A DNA stretch of 64,000 nt, taken from Xanthomonas sacchari. GTDB taxonomy: Bacteria > Pseudomonadota > Gammaproteobacteria > Xanthomonadales > Xanthomonadaceae. Positions 1 through 8,788 of the stretch are shown here, in pieces. Position numbers and translations under genes: made by a program. Every line of letters begins with the position of its first letter. Within the stretch, counting starts at the first letter, position 1. The stretch spans positions 973,001 through 1,037,000 of the forward strand of contig NZ_CP100647.1 of assembly GCF_024266585.1 (NCBI RefSeq), in the 5' to 3' direction. The notes beneath the pieces are model-generated. The model was given only the letters and a program-made list of their open reading frames with translations. It ran no database searches and was not told the DNA's origin.

Positions 1-403
1 GCCGGGCGCGGTGGCTGGCGCCGGCCTCGGTCAGGCGCCAGGCCCAGGCGTGGGTGTCGGGCAGTGGTTCGCCGCGGCGCAATGGCACCGGCAGCGCCGT
101 GGCCAGCACCTCGCCCAGCGGTGCGTGGCTGTAGCGCGCCAGCCAGCGCAGCGACTCGGCCAGTTCGCCGTGCAGCAGCGGCGCCGGGTCCAGCCAGGCC
201 AGCGCCGCGCGCAGGCCGTCGGCGTCCTCGACCTGGCCGATCGCCGCCACCACGCCGCTCAGTTCGCGGTTGCCGAACGGCACTTGCACGCGGCGGCCGA
301 CGTCGCCGTCGGCGACCGTGCCGCCGGGCGGCGGCAGGTAGTCGAACAGCTGCGGCAGCGGCACGGGCAGGGCGACGCGGAGCGTGGCGGCGGGCGAAGG
401 CAT
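1..403 (-). CDS. priA: Primosomal protein N' (replication restart helicase PriA), N-terminal part, cut by window edge
   Basis: Reading leftward from the ATG at 403 gives a protein starting MPSPAATLRVALPVPLPQLF and continuing with a DYLPP motif, an RVQVPFGNRE segment and LATALPVPLRRG. This is the typical PriA N-terminal 3'-end-binding domain (family knowledge: LPVPL..lFdY and GxRVxVPFG). PriA rebuilds replication forks away from oriC and loads DnaB. Only about 134 codons are present; the helicase motifs and zinc-binding cysteines lie outside the window. The upstream region (404-560) carries an inverted pair of DnaA boxes, so expression might respond to DnaA, but that is inference. The gene stands apart from the rightward gene at 834. 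Confidence 0.9.
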   Translation of the reverse strand, partial: MPSPAATLRVALPVPLPQLFDYLPPPGGTVADGDVGRRVQVPFGNRELSGVVAAIGQVEDADGLRAALAWLDPAPLLHGELAESLRWLARYSHAPLGEVLATALPVPLRRGEPLPDTHAWAWRLTEAGASHRAR

Positions 404-833
404 CCGCCTAGTCTAGCGGCCGCCGCAAGCCGGTCCGGGCTGCCGGGAGTTGCATGCGATTGCTGCCCGCAAAGTGATAAACCGGTCGTAAATAGCCGCC
501 CCGCTTGGAGAATCGAATTTATCCACATCTGCTGTGGATAAAGCTGTGCATGACGGGCATGCTCCACGCCGTGAAGACGGAATCACAAGCCTCTGCCACG
601 AGTTGGACAAAAAAGCGCCAATCGCATTTATTCCTTTTAGAACAATCACTTGGCCGTGAAACACAGATGCAACATGGTTTCGCGGGGGCTTGACAAGACC
701 TGTCTCCGGCCAATTCCTGGCGCTGTGCACAACCCGCCGTCGCGGCGGCCGCGGAAGAGCCGATCGGGGCGCTGCTGTCAAGCGCGCGATGTGGCGGCTG
801 CCTCGCTATCATCGCGCCGATGATGGAGTTCCG
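404..833. other. AT-rich divergent intergenic region between priA and DUF3106 gene
   Basis: 430 bp without a convincing gene. It is visibly richer in A+T than its surroundings, especially 597-660, which contains runs of A and T rare elsewhere in the window. It holds the DnaA-box pair at 518-542 and a single related box TGTGCACAA at 724-732. A TTGACA hexamer lies at 690-695 but no good -10 follows it at 16-18 bp, so no promoter is called. Confidence 0.6.
518..542. promoter_or_regulatory. Inverted pair of perfect DnaA boxes upstream of priA
   Basis: TTATCCACA at 519-527 and TGTGGATAA at 533-541 are both exact matches to the DnaA-box consensus, facing each other with a 5-bp spacer; one more base pair on each side (518/542) extends the arms to 10 bp. 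They lie 115 bp upstream of the priA start and next to an AT-rich stretch. This could be a DnaA operator for priA or a DnaA-titration site. The chromosomal origin in xanthomonads is normally beside dnaA, which is not here. Confidence 0.7.
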
Positions 834-2294
834 ATGACCGCCACGTCCCCCTTCGACGGCGTGGCCGCACCGCCCGCCCTGGCCGCGTTCCTGCGCGGGA
901 TCGAACGCCGTGCGGCGGTCCTGGCCGACCTGCAGAGCGGCCGCCCCGAGCGCGGCATGCCGGCCCTGGCGGCGGCGATGCGGGCGTTCCGCAGCCACGC
1001 CGCGGCACTGCCGATGGCCGACTGGCCGCTGCGCTTCTGGAAACTGCTCGGCGCGGTACCGACCCTGCGCCAGGCCGATGCCGCCGACGGCGCATGGCCG
1101 GCGCCGCTGGCGCATCTGCGCACCCTGCAGCCGGCCGACCGCCTGGCGCTGCTGCTGCGCATCGTCGCCGGGCTGGACGAGCCGCTCGCCGCGCAGGTGC
1201 TGCAGCTGTCCACCGAGGACTACCAGCAGGCGCTGGCGCGGGCCTGCCCGCGCGACGCCGGCGGGCATCCGGACGCGGCGGGCTGGCGGGCGTTGGCCGA
1301 TGCGGCGCAACAGTGCCTGCGCGACCTGCCGCCGGCGCGGCTGCAGGCGCTGGCGCAGTTGCGCGATGCGGCGGTTGCCGGCGGCCCCGCCGCGGCCGCT
1401 GCGCCGACGGCCCCGGCAACATCCGCAACGGCCGACGCCGCCGCGCGCCCGCGCCGGCGCGGCGCGCGGGCGGCCCTGCGCACGCGCCTGGCCGGGGCGG
1501 TGATCGCGGTCGTGGTCCTGGCCCTGGTCGGGACCCTGTGGTGGGACCGTCTGCCGTGGCGCCGCTCCCACGCCGCCGCGGCCGGCGGCAACGATGCGAG
1601 CCTGGCGCTGGGCGACACCGGCCCGGTGCAGGTGGAAGTGCTGCCGCCGGAATCGGACACCGCCAGCGCGCCGCCGCTGCCGGCCGAACCGCCGGCGCCG
1701 CTGCCGGAGCCGGCGATCTACGACCTGGATTTCTACGCGTGGTATGCGGCCGGCGCGCCGCCGCCGCGGATCGAGCGCAGCGCCCCCAGCGCCGCCGACC
1801 TGGCCGAGGCCGCCGCAGCGCCGCCGGCCGCCGCCGCGGTTCCGGCGGCCGCGCCCGCGGCGGCGAGCACGCCGCCGGCGCTGACCCCGGCGCAACTGCG
1901 CGCGCGCCAGGCGGCCTGGGACGCACTGCCGGCGGCGGCGCAGGCGCGCCTGCGCCAGGTCGCCACGGCCTTCGCCGGCCTGCCGATCGAGCAGCAGCAC
2001 AGCCTGCATGCGCAGTTCGCCGAGATGGACGCGCTGGAGCGCCACGGCTGGCTGCTCGGTCCGGAACTGGGTGCGGAGTTCTGGGCGCTGCAGCCGCTGC
2101 TGGGCTATGTGCCCGCGGCGCAGCGGCAGGCGTTGCTGGGCCTGCTGCGCAGCCTGCCGGCGGAGCAGCGCGAACATCTGGCGCTGCTGTCGCAACGCAC
2201 CCCGCCGCAGGACCGCGCCGCGTTGCGCCGCGACCTGCTGGCGCAAGGCGCCGACAGCCGCGGCGCGTGGTTGAAGCAGCGCGCCGCGCGCTGA
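834..2294 (+). CDS. DUF3106 membrane protein with sigma-region-4-like N-terminus
   Basis: 486 residues. The ATG at 834 is chosen because GGAG sits five bases upstream; longer in-frame starts (690) have no such site. Residues about 95-135 (LQPADRLALLLRIVAGLDEP ... YQQALARA) follow the pattern of a sigma-70 region 4 helix-turn-helix, although no region 2 is present. A single hydrophobic segment at about 220-240 (AVIAVVVLALVGTL) is followed by a long Ala/Pro-rich linker and a C-terminal DUF3106 region (about 345-486, rich in LPAxxRxxL helices). Predicted topology is N-in with a periplasmic DUF3106 domain. The function is unknown; the layout is compatible with a membrane-anchored regulator, which is my inference. 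It is followed after 160 bp by the MATE gene. Confidence 0.75.
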   Translation: MTATSPFDGVAAPPALAAFLRGIERRAAVLADLQSGRPERGMPALAAAMRAFRSHAAALPMADWPLRFWKLLGAVPTLRQADAADGAWPAPLAHLRTLQPADRLALLLRIVAGLDEPLAAQVLQLSTEDYQQALARACPRDAGGHPDAAGWRALADAAQQCLRDLPPARLQALAQLRDAAVAGGPAAAAAPTAPATSATADAAARPRRRGARAALRTRLAGAVIAVVVLALVGTLWWDRLPWRRSHAAAAGGNDASLALGDTGPVQVEVLPPESDTASAPPLPAEPPAPLPEPAIYDLDFYAWYAAGAPPPRIERSAPSAADLAEAAAAPPAAAAVPAAAPAAASTPPALTPAQLRARQAAWDALPAAAQARLRQVATAFAGLPIEQQHSLHAQFAEMDALERHGWLLGPELGAEFWALQPLLGYVPAAQRQALLGLLRSLPAEQREHLALLSQRTPPQDRAALRRDLLAQGADSRGAWLKQRAAR

Positions 2295-2454
2295 GTCGCG
2301 CGCGCGGCGCCTGGCTTTCTCGGGTCGCCGCAACCGGCTGCGGCGACCGCCTTCCAGCAGTCGTCCGCCGCAGCGGGTAGAATGCGCGGCCTCCGCCACC
2401 CGGTGCCGGCGCTGTCTGCGCGGCCGCAGTCGGCGGGATCGCCAGAGTCTTGCA

Positions 2455-3825
2455 ATGGTTTCGTCCTCCACCCCGGCCTCGGTCCGGGGCCGCGAACTGC
2501 GCACCACCGCGCAACTCGCCCTGCCGCTGGTCCTGGGGCACGTCTCCACCGGGCTGATCAGCTTCGTCGACAACGTGATCGCCGGCCACCACGGCACCCG
2601 CACGCTGGCCTCGGTGACGGTCGGCACGGCCCTGCTGTGGCTGCCGATGATGGTCCCGATCGGCACCCTGATCGCCCTGACCGCCTCGGTGTCGCAGCTC
2701 GACGGCGCCCGCCGCCAGGCGCAGATCGGGCCGCTGTTCCGGCAGGCGCTGTGGCTGTCGCTGGGCCTGGGCCTGCTGATGTTCGCGTTCCTGAGCGTGA
2801 TGCCGATGGCGCTGCCGCAACTGGGCATCGCCCCGGAGATCGTGCCCGGCGCGCGCGACTTCCTGCACGCGATCCGCTGGGGCGTGCCGGCGCTGGTGCT
2901 GTATTTCTGCATGCGCTATCTCAGCGAAGGCATGCACTGGACGCTGCCGACCATGCTGCTGGGCTTCGGTGGCCTGCTGCTGCTGGCCCCGCTCGGCTAT
3001 GCGCTGACCTTCGGCCTGTGGGGCCTGCGCGAACACGGCGCCGGCGGCCTGGGCATGGCCTCGGCGATCACGATGTGGGCGCAGGCGCTGTGCTTCGCCG
3101 TCTACCTGGCGCGTTCCAGGCGCTTCGCGTCGCTGCGCCTGTTCGCGCAGTTCGAGGCGCCGGACCTGCGCGCGATCGCCGGGCTGCTGAAGACCGGCTT
3201 GCCGATCGGCGTGACCATCCTGATGGAAGGCGGCCTGTTCATCGTCACCGCGCTGCTGATCGCGCGGCTCGGCGAGGTGCCGGCGGCGGCGCACCAGATC
3301 GCGATCAACGTGGCGCAGCTGTGCTTCATGGTGCCGATGGGCGTGGCCGAGGCGACCACGGTGCGGGTCGGTCGCGCCGCCGGCGCCGGCGACGCGGTGG
3401 GCGTGCGCGGCGCGGCCTGGGCCGGCTATGCGATCGTGCTCGGCACCCAGGCGCTGTCGGCGCTGGTGCTGCTGTTCGGCCACGACGCCATCGTCGGCAT
3501 CTACACCAGCGACCTGGCGGTGGCGGCGTTGGCCTCCACGCTGCTGCTGTACGCGGCCACGTTCCAGTTCCCCGACGGCGTGCAGGTGCTGTCGGCCGGC
3601 GCGCTGCGCGGCCTCAAGGACACCCGCGTGCCGATGCTGCTGGCCCTGTGCTCCTACTGGGGCCTGGGCATGCCGCTGGGCGCCGGCCTCGGCCTGTGGC
3701 TGGGCTGGGGACCGCAGGGCATGTGGATCGGCCTGATCCTGGGCCTGACCGCGGCCGCGGTGATGATGGGCGCGCGCTTCCGCTGGAGCAGCGCGCGCCT
3801 GCTGGCCGCGCCGGCGGCACCCTGA
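2455..3825 (+). CDS. MATE family efflux transporter
   Basis: 456 residues, the usual NorM-like length, with about twelve hydrophobic segments. The two MatE halves are visible: the first begins AQLALPLVLGHVSTGLISFV with VDNVIAGHHG, the second begins LLKTGLPIGVTILMEGG and continues with AAAHQIAIN. The family exports cationic drugs and metabolites across the inner membrane in exchange for Na+ or H+; the substrate cannot be deduced. The ATG at 2455 gives the expected short N-terminus. It lies between the DUF3106 gene and sppA on the same strand, with gaps of 160 and 76 bp. Confidence 0.88.
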   Translation: MVSSSTPASVRGRELRTTAQLALPLVLGHVSTGLISFVDNVIAGHHGTRTLASVTVGTALLWLPMMVPIGTLIALTASVSQLDGARRQAQIGPLFRQALWLSLGLGLLMFAFLSVMPMALPQLGIAPEIVPGARDFLHAIRWGVPALVLYFCMRYLSEGMHWTLPTMLLGFGGLLLLAPLGYALTFGLWGLREHGAGGLGMASAITMWAQALCFAVYLARSRRFASLRLFAQFEAPDLRAIAGLLKTGLPIGVTILMEGGLFIVTALLIARLGEVPAAAHQIAINVAQLCFMVPMGVAEATTVRVGRAAGAGDAVGVRGAAWAGYAIVLGTQALSALVLLFGHDAIVGIYTSDLAVAALASTLLLYAATFQFPDGVQVLSAGALRGLKDTRVPMLLALCSYWGLGMPLGAGLGLWLGWGPQGMWIGLILGLTAAAVMMGARFRWSSARLLAAPAAP

Positions 3826-3901
3826 CTTCAGACGCATGTGCGGCGCCTGACGCAGCCGGTATGCTGCGCGGGCGCAAGACGCCTTCCTTTCGGAGCTTTC
3901 C

Positions 3902-5800
3902 ATGAACCAACCCGTGCGTCGCAGCCCCATCGCCAACTTCTTCGTCGGCCTGTGGGATGTGATGAACTTCACCCGCCGGTTGATCCTCAACCTGGTGTTC
4001 TTCGGCTTCCTGTTGCTGGTCCTGCTGGTGATGGTGTTCGCCATGGCGCGCGGCGACGGCGCCAAGGCCCTGCGCGACCGCACCACGCTGCTGATCGCGC
4101 CGGAAGGCAAGCTGGTCGAGCAGTTCAGCGCCGACCCGGTCAGCCGCGCGCTGGCCAAGGCGATGAACGACAAGGGCGCGCAGGAGATCCAGTTGCGCGA
4201 CCTGATACGCGCGATCGAGGCGGCCAAGACCGATCCGAAGATCGAGCGCGTGGCGCTGCGCCTGGACAAGCTGCAGCCCAGCGGCTTCGCCTCGATGCGC
4301 GAGGTGGAGAAGGCGCTGCAGGACCTGCGCGGCTCCGGCAAGCAGATCGTCGCCTACAGCGACAATCTGAACCAGTGGCAGTACCTGCTGGCCGCGCAGG
4401 CCAACGAGGTCTACCTGGATCCGATGGGCTCGATGACCCTGGAAGGCCTCGGCCGCTACCGCCAGTACTTCCGCGAGGGCCTGCAGGACAAGCTCGGCGT
4501 GGACGTGCACCTGTTCAAGGTCGGCGAGTACAAGTCCGCCGCCGAGCCCTACGTGCTCGACGCGGCCTCGCCGGCGTCCAAGGAAGCCGACCTGTTCTGG
4601 ATGAACGACGTGTGGCAGCGCTACGTGGCCGACATCGCCAAGGCGCGCAAGCTGGCGCCGGAGCAGATCAGCGCCGGCATCGACACCATGCCCGAGGGCG
4701 TGGCCGCCGCCGGCGGCGACCTGGCCAAGTTCGCCCTGCAGCAGAAACTGGTGGACGGCCTGAAGACCCGCGAGGACGTCGAGCAACTGCTGGCCAAGCG
4801 CGGCGTGGCCGACGACGATGCCGACACCGGCTATCGCAACATCGACCTGGACGGCTACCTGCAGCAGTTGGACCTGCGCCGCTCGCCGGTGGATTCGCGG
4901 CCGCAGGTGGCGGTGGTGGTGGCCGCGGGCGAGATCAGCGGCGGCGAACAGCCGGCCGGCCGCATCGGCGGCGAGTCGACCGCGGCGCTGCTGCGCCAGG
5001 CGCGCGACGACGAGGCGGTGAAGGCGGTGGTGCTGCGCGTGGATTCGCCCGGCGGCGAAGTGTTCGCCTCCGAGCAGATCCGCCGCGAGGTGGTGGCGCT
5101 GAAGGCCGCCGGCAAGCCGGTGGTGGTGTCGATGGGCGACCTGGCCGCGTCGGGCGGCTACTGGATCAGCATGAACGCCGATCGCATCTACGCCGACCCG
5201 TCGACGATCACCGGCTCGATCGGCATCTTCGGCATGATCCCCAACATCACCCGCACCCTGGACAAGATCGGCGTGCACACCGACGGCGTCGGCACCACCC
5301 GTTTCGCCGGCGCGTTCGACATCACCCGGCCGATGGATCCGGCGGTGGGCCAGCTGATCCAGTCGGTGATCGATAAGGGTTATGCCGACTTCACCGGCAA
5401 GGTCGCGCAGGCGCGCGGCAAGTCGGTCGAGGCCATCGACCAGGTCGCGCGCGGCCGCGTGTGGAGCGGTGCGCAGGCCAAGGAGCGCGGGCTGGTGGAC
5501 GCGTTCGGCGGCTTCAAGGACGCGGTGGCCGATGCCGCCGCACGCGCCAAGCTGGGTGGCCAGGACAAGTACCGGGTGCGCTACATCGAGAAGCCGGCCA
5601 CGCCGTTCGCGCAGTTCGTCAGCGGGTTCGCCGGCAGCCGCCTGGGCGTGTGGATGCTGAGCGACTCGGCGCTGGGCCACGCCCTGCTGGCGCGCAGCCT
5701 GCCGGAGCTGGACACGCAGCTGCGCTTCGTCAAGGACGCGGCCGACACCCGTCCTGGCGCGCCGGTGAAGGCGCTGGCCTACTGCTTCTGCGGGCTGTGA
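3902..5800 (+). CDS. sppA: Signal peptide peptidase SppA, 67K type
   Basis: 632 residues, matching the long two-domain (67K) SppA class of Gram-negatives. A membrane anchor lies at about residues 22-45. The N-terminal half carries the general-base lysine in the [10 protein letters not shown] motif near residue 210; the C-terminal half carries the nucleophilic serine in the [10 protein letters not shown] motif near residue 416, as expected for the Ser/Lys dyad built from two repeats. The enzyme degrades cleaved signal peptides in the inner membrane. The gene ends 55 bp before a strong bidirectional hairpin (5856-5883). Confidence 0.93.
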   Translation: MNQPVRRSPIANFFVGLWDVMNFTRRLILNLVFFGFLLLVLLVMVFAMARGDGAKALRDRTTLLIAPEGKLVEQFSADPVSRALAKAMNDKGAQEIQLRDLIRAIEAAKTDPKIERVALRLDKLQPSGFASMREVEKALQDLRGSGKQIVAYSDNLNQWQYLLAAQANEVYLDPMGSMTLEGLGRYRQYFREGLQDKLGVDVHLFKVGEYKSAAEPYVLDAASPASKEADLFWMNDVWQRYVADIAKARKLAPEQISAGIDTMPEGVAAAGGDLAKFALQQKLVDGLKTREDVEQLLAKRGVADDDADTGYRNIDLDGYLQQLDLRRSPVDSRPQVAVVVAAGEISGGEQPAGRIGGESTAALLRQARDDEAVKAVVLRVDSPGGEVFASEQIRREVVALKAAGKPVVVSMGDLAASGGYWISMNADRIYADPSTITGSIGIFGMIPNITRTLDKIGVHTDGVGTTRFAGAFDITRPMDPAVGQLIQSVIDKGYADFTGKVAQARGKSVEAIDQVARGRVWSGAQAKERGLVDAFGGFKDAVADAAARAKLGGQDKYRVRYIEKPATPFAQFVSGFAGSRLGVWMLSDSALGHALLARSLPELDTQLRFVKDAADTRPGAPVKALAYCFCGL

Positions 5801-5855
5801 GCCGGCGCTGAGTCGGCGGCGGCGCGCCCTCGTGGGCGCGTCGCATCTTCACTGC

Positions 5856-5883
5856 AACGCCGGCCCTTGCGGCCGGCGTTTTT
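5856..5883. terminator. Bidirectional rho-independent terminator after sppA
   Basis: AACGCCGGCC (5856-5865) pairs with GGCCGGCGTT (5871-5880) around the loop CTTGC, followed by TTT on the plus strand. The hairpin is symmetric (AA..TT ends), and it separates rightward sppA from the leftward lipoprotein gene whose stop codon touches it, so it can serve both. Confidence 0.85.
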
Positions 5884-6110
5884 CATTGTGCGGTGGCGGC
5901 GTCGAGCGCGGCGTTCTGCGTGGCCGCGGCGTGGTCGAGCGTGGCCTGGGCCTGCCTGGCCCGGTCCAGCGGCTGGGCGATGGCGGCACGCATCGCGCCG
6001 GCCTTCGGCGCCGGCGGCGCATCGGGCGGTTGCGGCGGTTCCGGCTTGCATGCGGCCAGCAGGGCGAGCAACGGCAATGCCAGCGTCATCCTGCGCAGTG
6101 GTGCGGACAT
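5883..6110 (-). CDS. Small lipoprotein, function unknown
   Basis: 75 residues. It begins [21 protein letters not shown], a classic type II signal peptide with the lipobox LAAC; the mature protein would start at Cys21 and be anchored by lipid, with Pro/Lys-rich residues following and an Ala/Gln/Asp-rich amphipathic helix to the end. No enzymatic motif is present. It ends inside the terminator shared with sppA and is divergent from the dehydrogenase gene (start 6177), leaving a 66-bp shared promoter region. Confidence 0.65.
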   Translation of the reverse strand: MSAPLRRMTLALPLLALLAACKPEPPQPPDAPPAPKAGAMRAAIAQPLDRARQAQATLDHAAATQNAALDAATAQ

Positions 6111-6176
6111 GGCGGCGACCTCCTCGAGGGTGGAGGTATCATCCTACGCCTCCCCCGTGAGCAGACAGGCACGCGC

Positions 6177-6950
6177 ATGCAGCACCGTTGGCGGCTGGAC
6201 GGACAGACCGCGTTGATCACCGGCGCCAGCGCCGGCATCGGCCTGGCGATCGCGCGCGAGTTGCTCGGGTTCGGCGCCGACCTGCTGCTGGTGGCACGCG
6301 ACCTCGATGCGCTGGAGGCCGCGCGCGACGAACTGCGCGACGCCTTCCCCGAGCGCCGCATCCTGGCGCTGGCCGCGGACGTCGCCGACGACGAGGACCG
6401 CCGCGAGATCCTGGACTGGGTCGAGGACCATGCCGACGGCCTGCACCTGCTGATCAACAACGCCGGCGGCAACGTCAGCAAGGCCGCGGTGGACTACACC
6501 GAGGACGAATGGCGCGGCATCTTCGAGACCAACCTGTTCTCCGCGTTCGAGCTGTCGCGCTACGCGTACCCGCTGCTGGCGCAGCATGCGGCCTCGGCGA
6601 TCGTCAACGTCGGCAGCGTGTCCGGGCTGACCCACGTGCGCAGCGGCGCGCCCTACGGCATGACCAAGGCGGCGCTGCACCAACTGACCCGCAACCTCGC
6701 CGCCGAATGGGCCGAGGACGGCATCCGGGTGAATGCGGTGGCGCCGTGGTACATCCGCACCCGCCGCACCTCCGGGCCGCTGTCGGATCCTGACTACTAC
6801 GAGCAGGTGATCGAGCGCACGCCGATGCGCCGCATCGGCGAGCCGGAGGAAGTGGCGGCGGCGGTCGGCTTCCTGTGCCTGCCGGCGGCCAGCTACATCA
6901 CCGGCGAGTGCATCGCGGTGGATGGCGGCTTCTTGCGCTACGGGTTCTAG
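6177..6950 (+). CDS. Short-chain dehydrogenase/reductase, tropinone-reductase-like SDR
   Basis: 257 residues, a normal classical SDR. Visible motifs are the NAD(P)-binding TGASAGIG near residue 16, the structural NNAGG near residue 95, the catalytic Ser in VGSVSG, and YGMTKAA (Tyr and Lys of the YxxxK pair) near 161-165. The C-terminus [17 protein letters not shown] matches the conserved SDR tail. The ATG at 6177 starts the protein a few residues before the Rossmann fold; the longer upstream extension is out of character. Substrate is unknown. Unusually, the last ~80 bp of this gene are repeated downstream in a tandem array. Confidence 0.88.
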   Translation: MQHRWRLDGQTALITGASAGIGLAIARELLGFGADLLLVARDLDALEAARDELRDAFPERRILALAADVADDEDRREILDWVEDHADGLHLLINNAGGNVSKAAVDYTEDEWRGIFETNLFSAFELSRYAYPLLAQHAASAIVNVGSVSGLTHVRSGAPYGMTKAALHQLTRNLAAEWAEDGIRVNAVAPWYIRTRRTSGPLSDPDYYEQVIERTPMRRIGEPEEVAAAVGFLCLPAASYITGECIAVDGGFLRYGF

Positions 6951-7990
6951 CGGTTCAGCCCCTGCACGGCGGCCGTGCGTGCAGGGCACCAGCCGAAAGG
7001 CGCAGCTTAGGTACGTCTCGGGCGCTACGTCGTCGGGACTGAAGTCCCTCCCACAAAGGCGCGGGCGCTCACCGCGGTGGACGGTGGCTTTTTGCGTTAT
7101 GGGTTCTAGCGGTCAGCCCCTGCACGGCGGCCGTGCGTGCAGGGCACCAGCCGAAAGGCGCAGCTTAGGTACGTCTCGGGCGCTACGTCGTCGGGACTGA
7201 AGTCCCTCCCACAAAGCGCGGGTGCTCACCGCGGTGGATCGGCTCCTTTGCCTGCCGGCGGCCAGCTACCTTGCTGGCGAAGCATCGCGGTGGACGGTGG
7301 CTTTTTGCGTTACGGGTTTTAGCGGTTCAGCTCCTGCATGGCGGCTGCGCGTGCAGGGCACCAGCTGAAAGGCATGGCGTAGGTGCGTTTCGGGCGCTAC
7401 GTCGTCGGGACTGAAGTCCCTCCCACAATGGCGCCGGCGCTCACCGCGGTTGATCGGCTCCTTTGCCTGCCGGCGGCCAGCTACCTTGCCGGCGAAGCAT
7501 CGCGGTGGACGGCGGCTTCTTGCGCTACGGGTTCTAGCGGTTCAGCCCCTGCACGGCGGCCGTACGTGCAGGGCGCCAGCCGAAAGGCGCAGCTTAGGTG
7601 CGTCTCGGGCGCTACGTCGTCGGGACTGAAGTCCCTCCCACAAAGGCGCGGGCGCTCACCGCGGTGGATCGGCTCCTTTGCCTGCTGGCGGCCAGCTACC
7701 TTGCCGGCGAAGCATCGCGGTGGACGGCGGCTTTTTGCGCTACGGGTTCTAGCGGTTCAGCCCCTGCACGGCGGCCGTGCGTGCAGGGCACCAGCCTAAA
7801 GGCGCAGCTTAGGTACGTCTCGGGCGCTACGTCGTCGGGACTGAAGTCCCTCCCACAAGGGGGCCTGCTCACCCTGGTAGACCGGCTGCGGCGACGAGCG
7901 CCATGACGTGGCGGCGGCGGTCGGGTGCCTGTGGCTGTCGGCGGCCTGCTACATCACCTGCGCATCGCGGTCGACGGCGGTTTTTGCGCC
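6866..7990 (+). repeat. Tandem array (~215-bp units) built from the 3' end of the SDR gene plus a REP-like element
   Basis: Units begin at CGCGGTGGA, at 6914 (inside the SDR gene), 7073, 7286, 7501, 7716 and 7966 (degenerate). Units 3 and 4 are each 215 bp. Each holds (i) a copy of the codons for [10 protein letters not shown] plus stop, (ii) a GC-rich palindromic stretch CCCTGCACGGCGG...GTGCAGGG, (iii) GTCGGGACTGAAGTCCCTCC, a common xanthomonad REP-type palindrome, and (iv) a degraded copy of the gene segment encoding [10 protein letters not shown] (missing from the first interval, which is 159 bp). The copies carry only scattered substitutions. Short ORFs here are remnants, not genes. Confidence 0.85.
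7880..7990 (+). pseudogene. Degraded second copy of the SDR 3' end
   Basis: The last array unit extends further into SDR-like sequence than the others: GACGTGGCGGCGGCGGTCGG at 7904-7923 followed by CTGTGGCTGTCGGCGGC and CTACATCACC closely parallels gene positions 6848-6912 (GAAGTGGCGGCGGCGGTCGG and so on). It then ends in a broken VDGGF tail without the stop. It is best read as the remnant of a second SDR copy at the far end of the array. Confidence 0.55.
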
Positions 7991-8036
7991 ATGGGCAGGC
8001 GTGTTGCAAGCGCGGCAACCGCGCGCATCGCCATCC

Positions 8037-8103
8037 GTAGGAGCGGCTTCAACCGCGACCGGGCATTCCCGGTAAGGCTCCGTCGTGGCTGAAGCCGCTC
8101 CTC
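8037..8103. repeat. REP-type inverted repeat
   Basis: GTAGGAGCGGCTTCAACCGC (from 8037) faces GGCTGAAGCCGCTCCT (ending 8102) around a centre containing GGGCATTCCCGG. The same arms and the same centre recur at 63137-63203, so this is a dispersed repeat family. It lies between the SDR array and the 3' end of the leftward DUF4124 gene. Confidence 0.8.
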
Positions 8104-8140
8104 GTAAACCAGGCGCACAACCATGCGCGAGCGGGACGGG

Positions 8141-8788
8141 TCACGGCACAGGCCGCTCCTGCGCACCGCAGTTGCTGGCCTCAAGCAGGTGGTCGCGGCG
8201 TTCGAACTCGGTGTGCAGCGCTTCGGCATGCTCGGGCACGGCGAAGCGCCAATGCGTTTCGGCTTCGGCCACATAGCTCTTCCAGGCCTCGCACAACTGC
8301 TCGGCGGGCAGCGGCTGGCACTGGTCGCGCAGCACTTCGCAGGCGCTGCCGCCGGCCTGGTTGGGGCCACCGTCCAGGTCCGTCGTGCTCAGCGGCACGC
8401 AGCGCGGCGGCGGTTCGGCGACTTCGCCGATATAGGACGCCTGCTCGCGGGTGGTGCAGGTGTACAGCGGCGGTGGCGGCAGCGCTGGCGCCGGGGGCGG
8501 TGCAGCGGCCGCGGGGGCGGGCGGGGTGGGCGCGTCCGCAGGCGTGGCGGCGTTCGTCGCGCTGGCCGGTGGCGGCGATGGGGCGGGCGGGGCTGCGGGC
8601 ACGGTCGGCAGCGCGGCGCTGCCGACGCCCTGCATGACCTTCTTCTGCTGGCGCATGCCCTTGGGGCAAGGCTTGTTCTGGATGGTCAGGTTGTCCTGCG
8701 CGTCGGTACAGCGATAGAACACCACCGGTTCGGCGCGCGCGACGCCGGCGCAGGCCAGCACGGCGGCCAGACAGAGTAGACGGTGCAT
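8141..8788 (-). CDS. DUF4124 domain protein, secreted, distal gene of a pair
   Basis: 215 residues. It starts MHRLLCLAAVLACAGVARA, a Sec signal peptide with an ARA cleavage site. A DUF4124-type segment follows (VVFYRCTDAQDNLTIQNKPC), then a long Pro/Ala linker and a Cys-containing C-terminal part (CEVLRDQCQPLPAEQLCEAW ... ASNCGAQ). It is predicted periplasmic; DUF4124 has no established biochemical role. Its ATG shares one base with the TGA of the upstream gene (TGATG), so the two are probably translationally coupled. It is a paralogue of that upstream gene. Confidence 0.75.
   Translation of the reverse strand: MHRLLCLAAVLACAGVARAEPVVFYRCTDAQDNLTIQNKPCPKGMRQQKKVMQGVGSAALPTVPAAPPAPSPPPASATNAATPADAPTPPAPAAAAPPPAPALPPPPLYTCTTREQASYIGEVAEPPPRCVPLSTTDLDGGPNQAGGSACEVLRDQCQPLPAEQLCEAWKSYVAEAETHWRFAVPEHAEALHTEFERRDHLLEASNCGAQERPVP

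Noticed and set aside
690-720. TTGACA hexamer as a -35 box before the DUF3106 gene
   Set aside because: No acceptable -10 hexamer at 16-18 bp and the start is more than 110 bp further on.
413-781. Leftward 122-codon frame in the priA upstream region
   Set aside because: Covers the DnaA boxes and promoter region, has no start signal and no recognisable sequence.
519-2912. Leftward 797-codon open frame over the DUF3106 and MATE genes
   Set aside because: Arg/Gln-rich translation with no domain; a by-product of high-GC codon bias opposite real genes.
6922-7906. Several 60-140-codon frames inside the SDR-tail array
   Set aside because: They repeat with the 215-bp unit and read through palindromes; they are products of the repeat, not genes.
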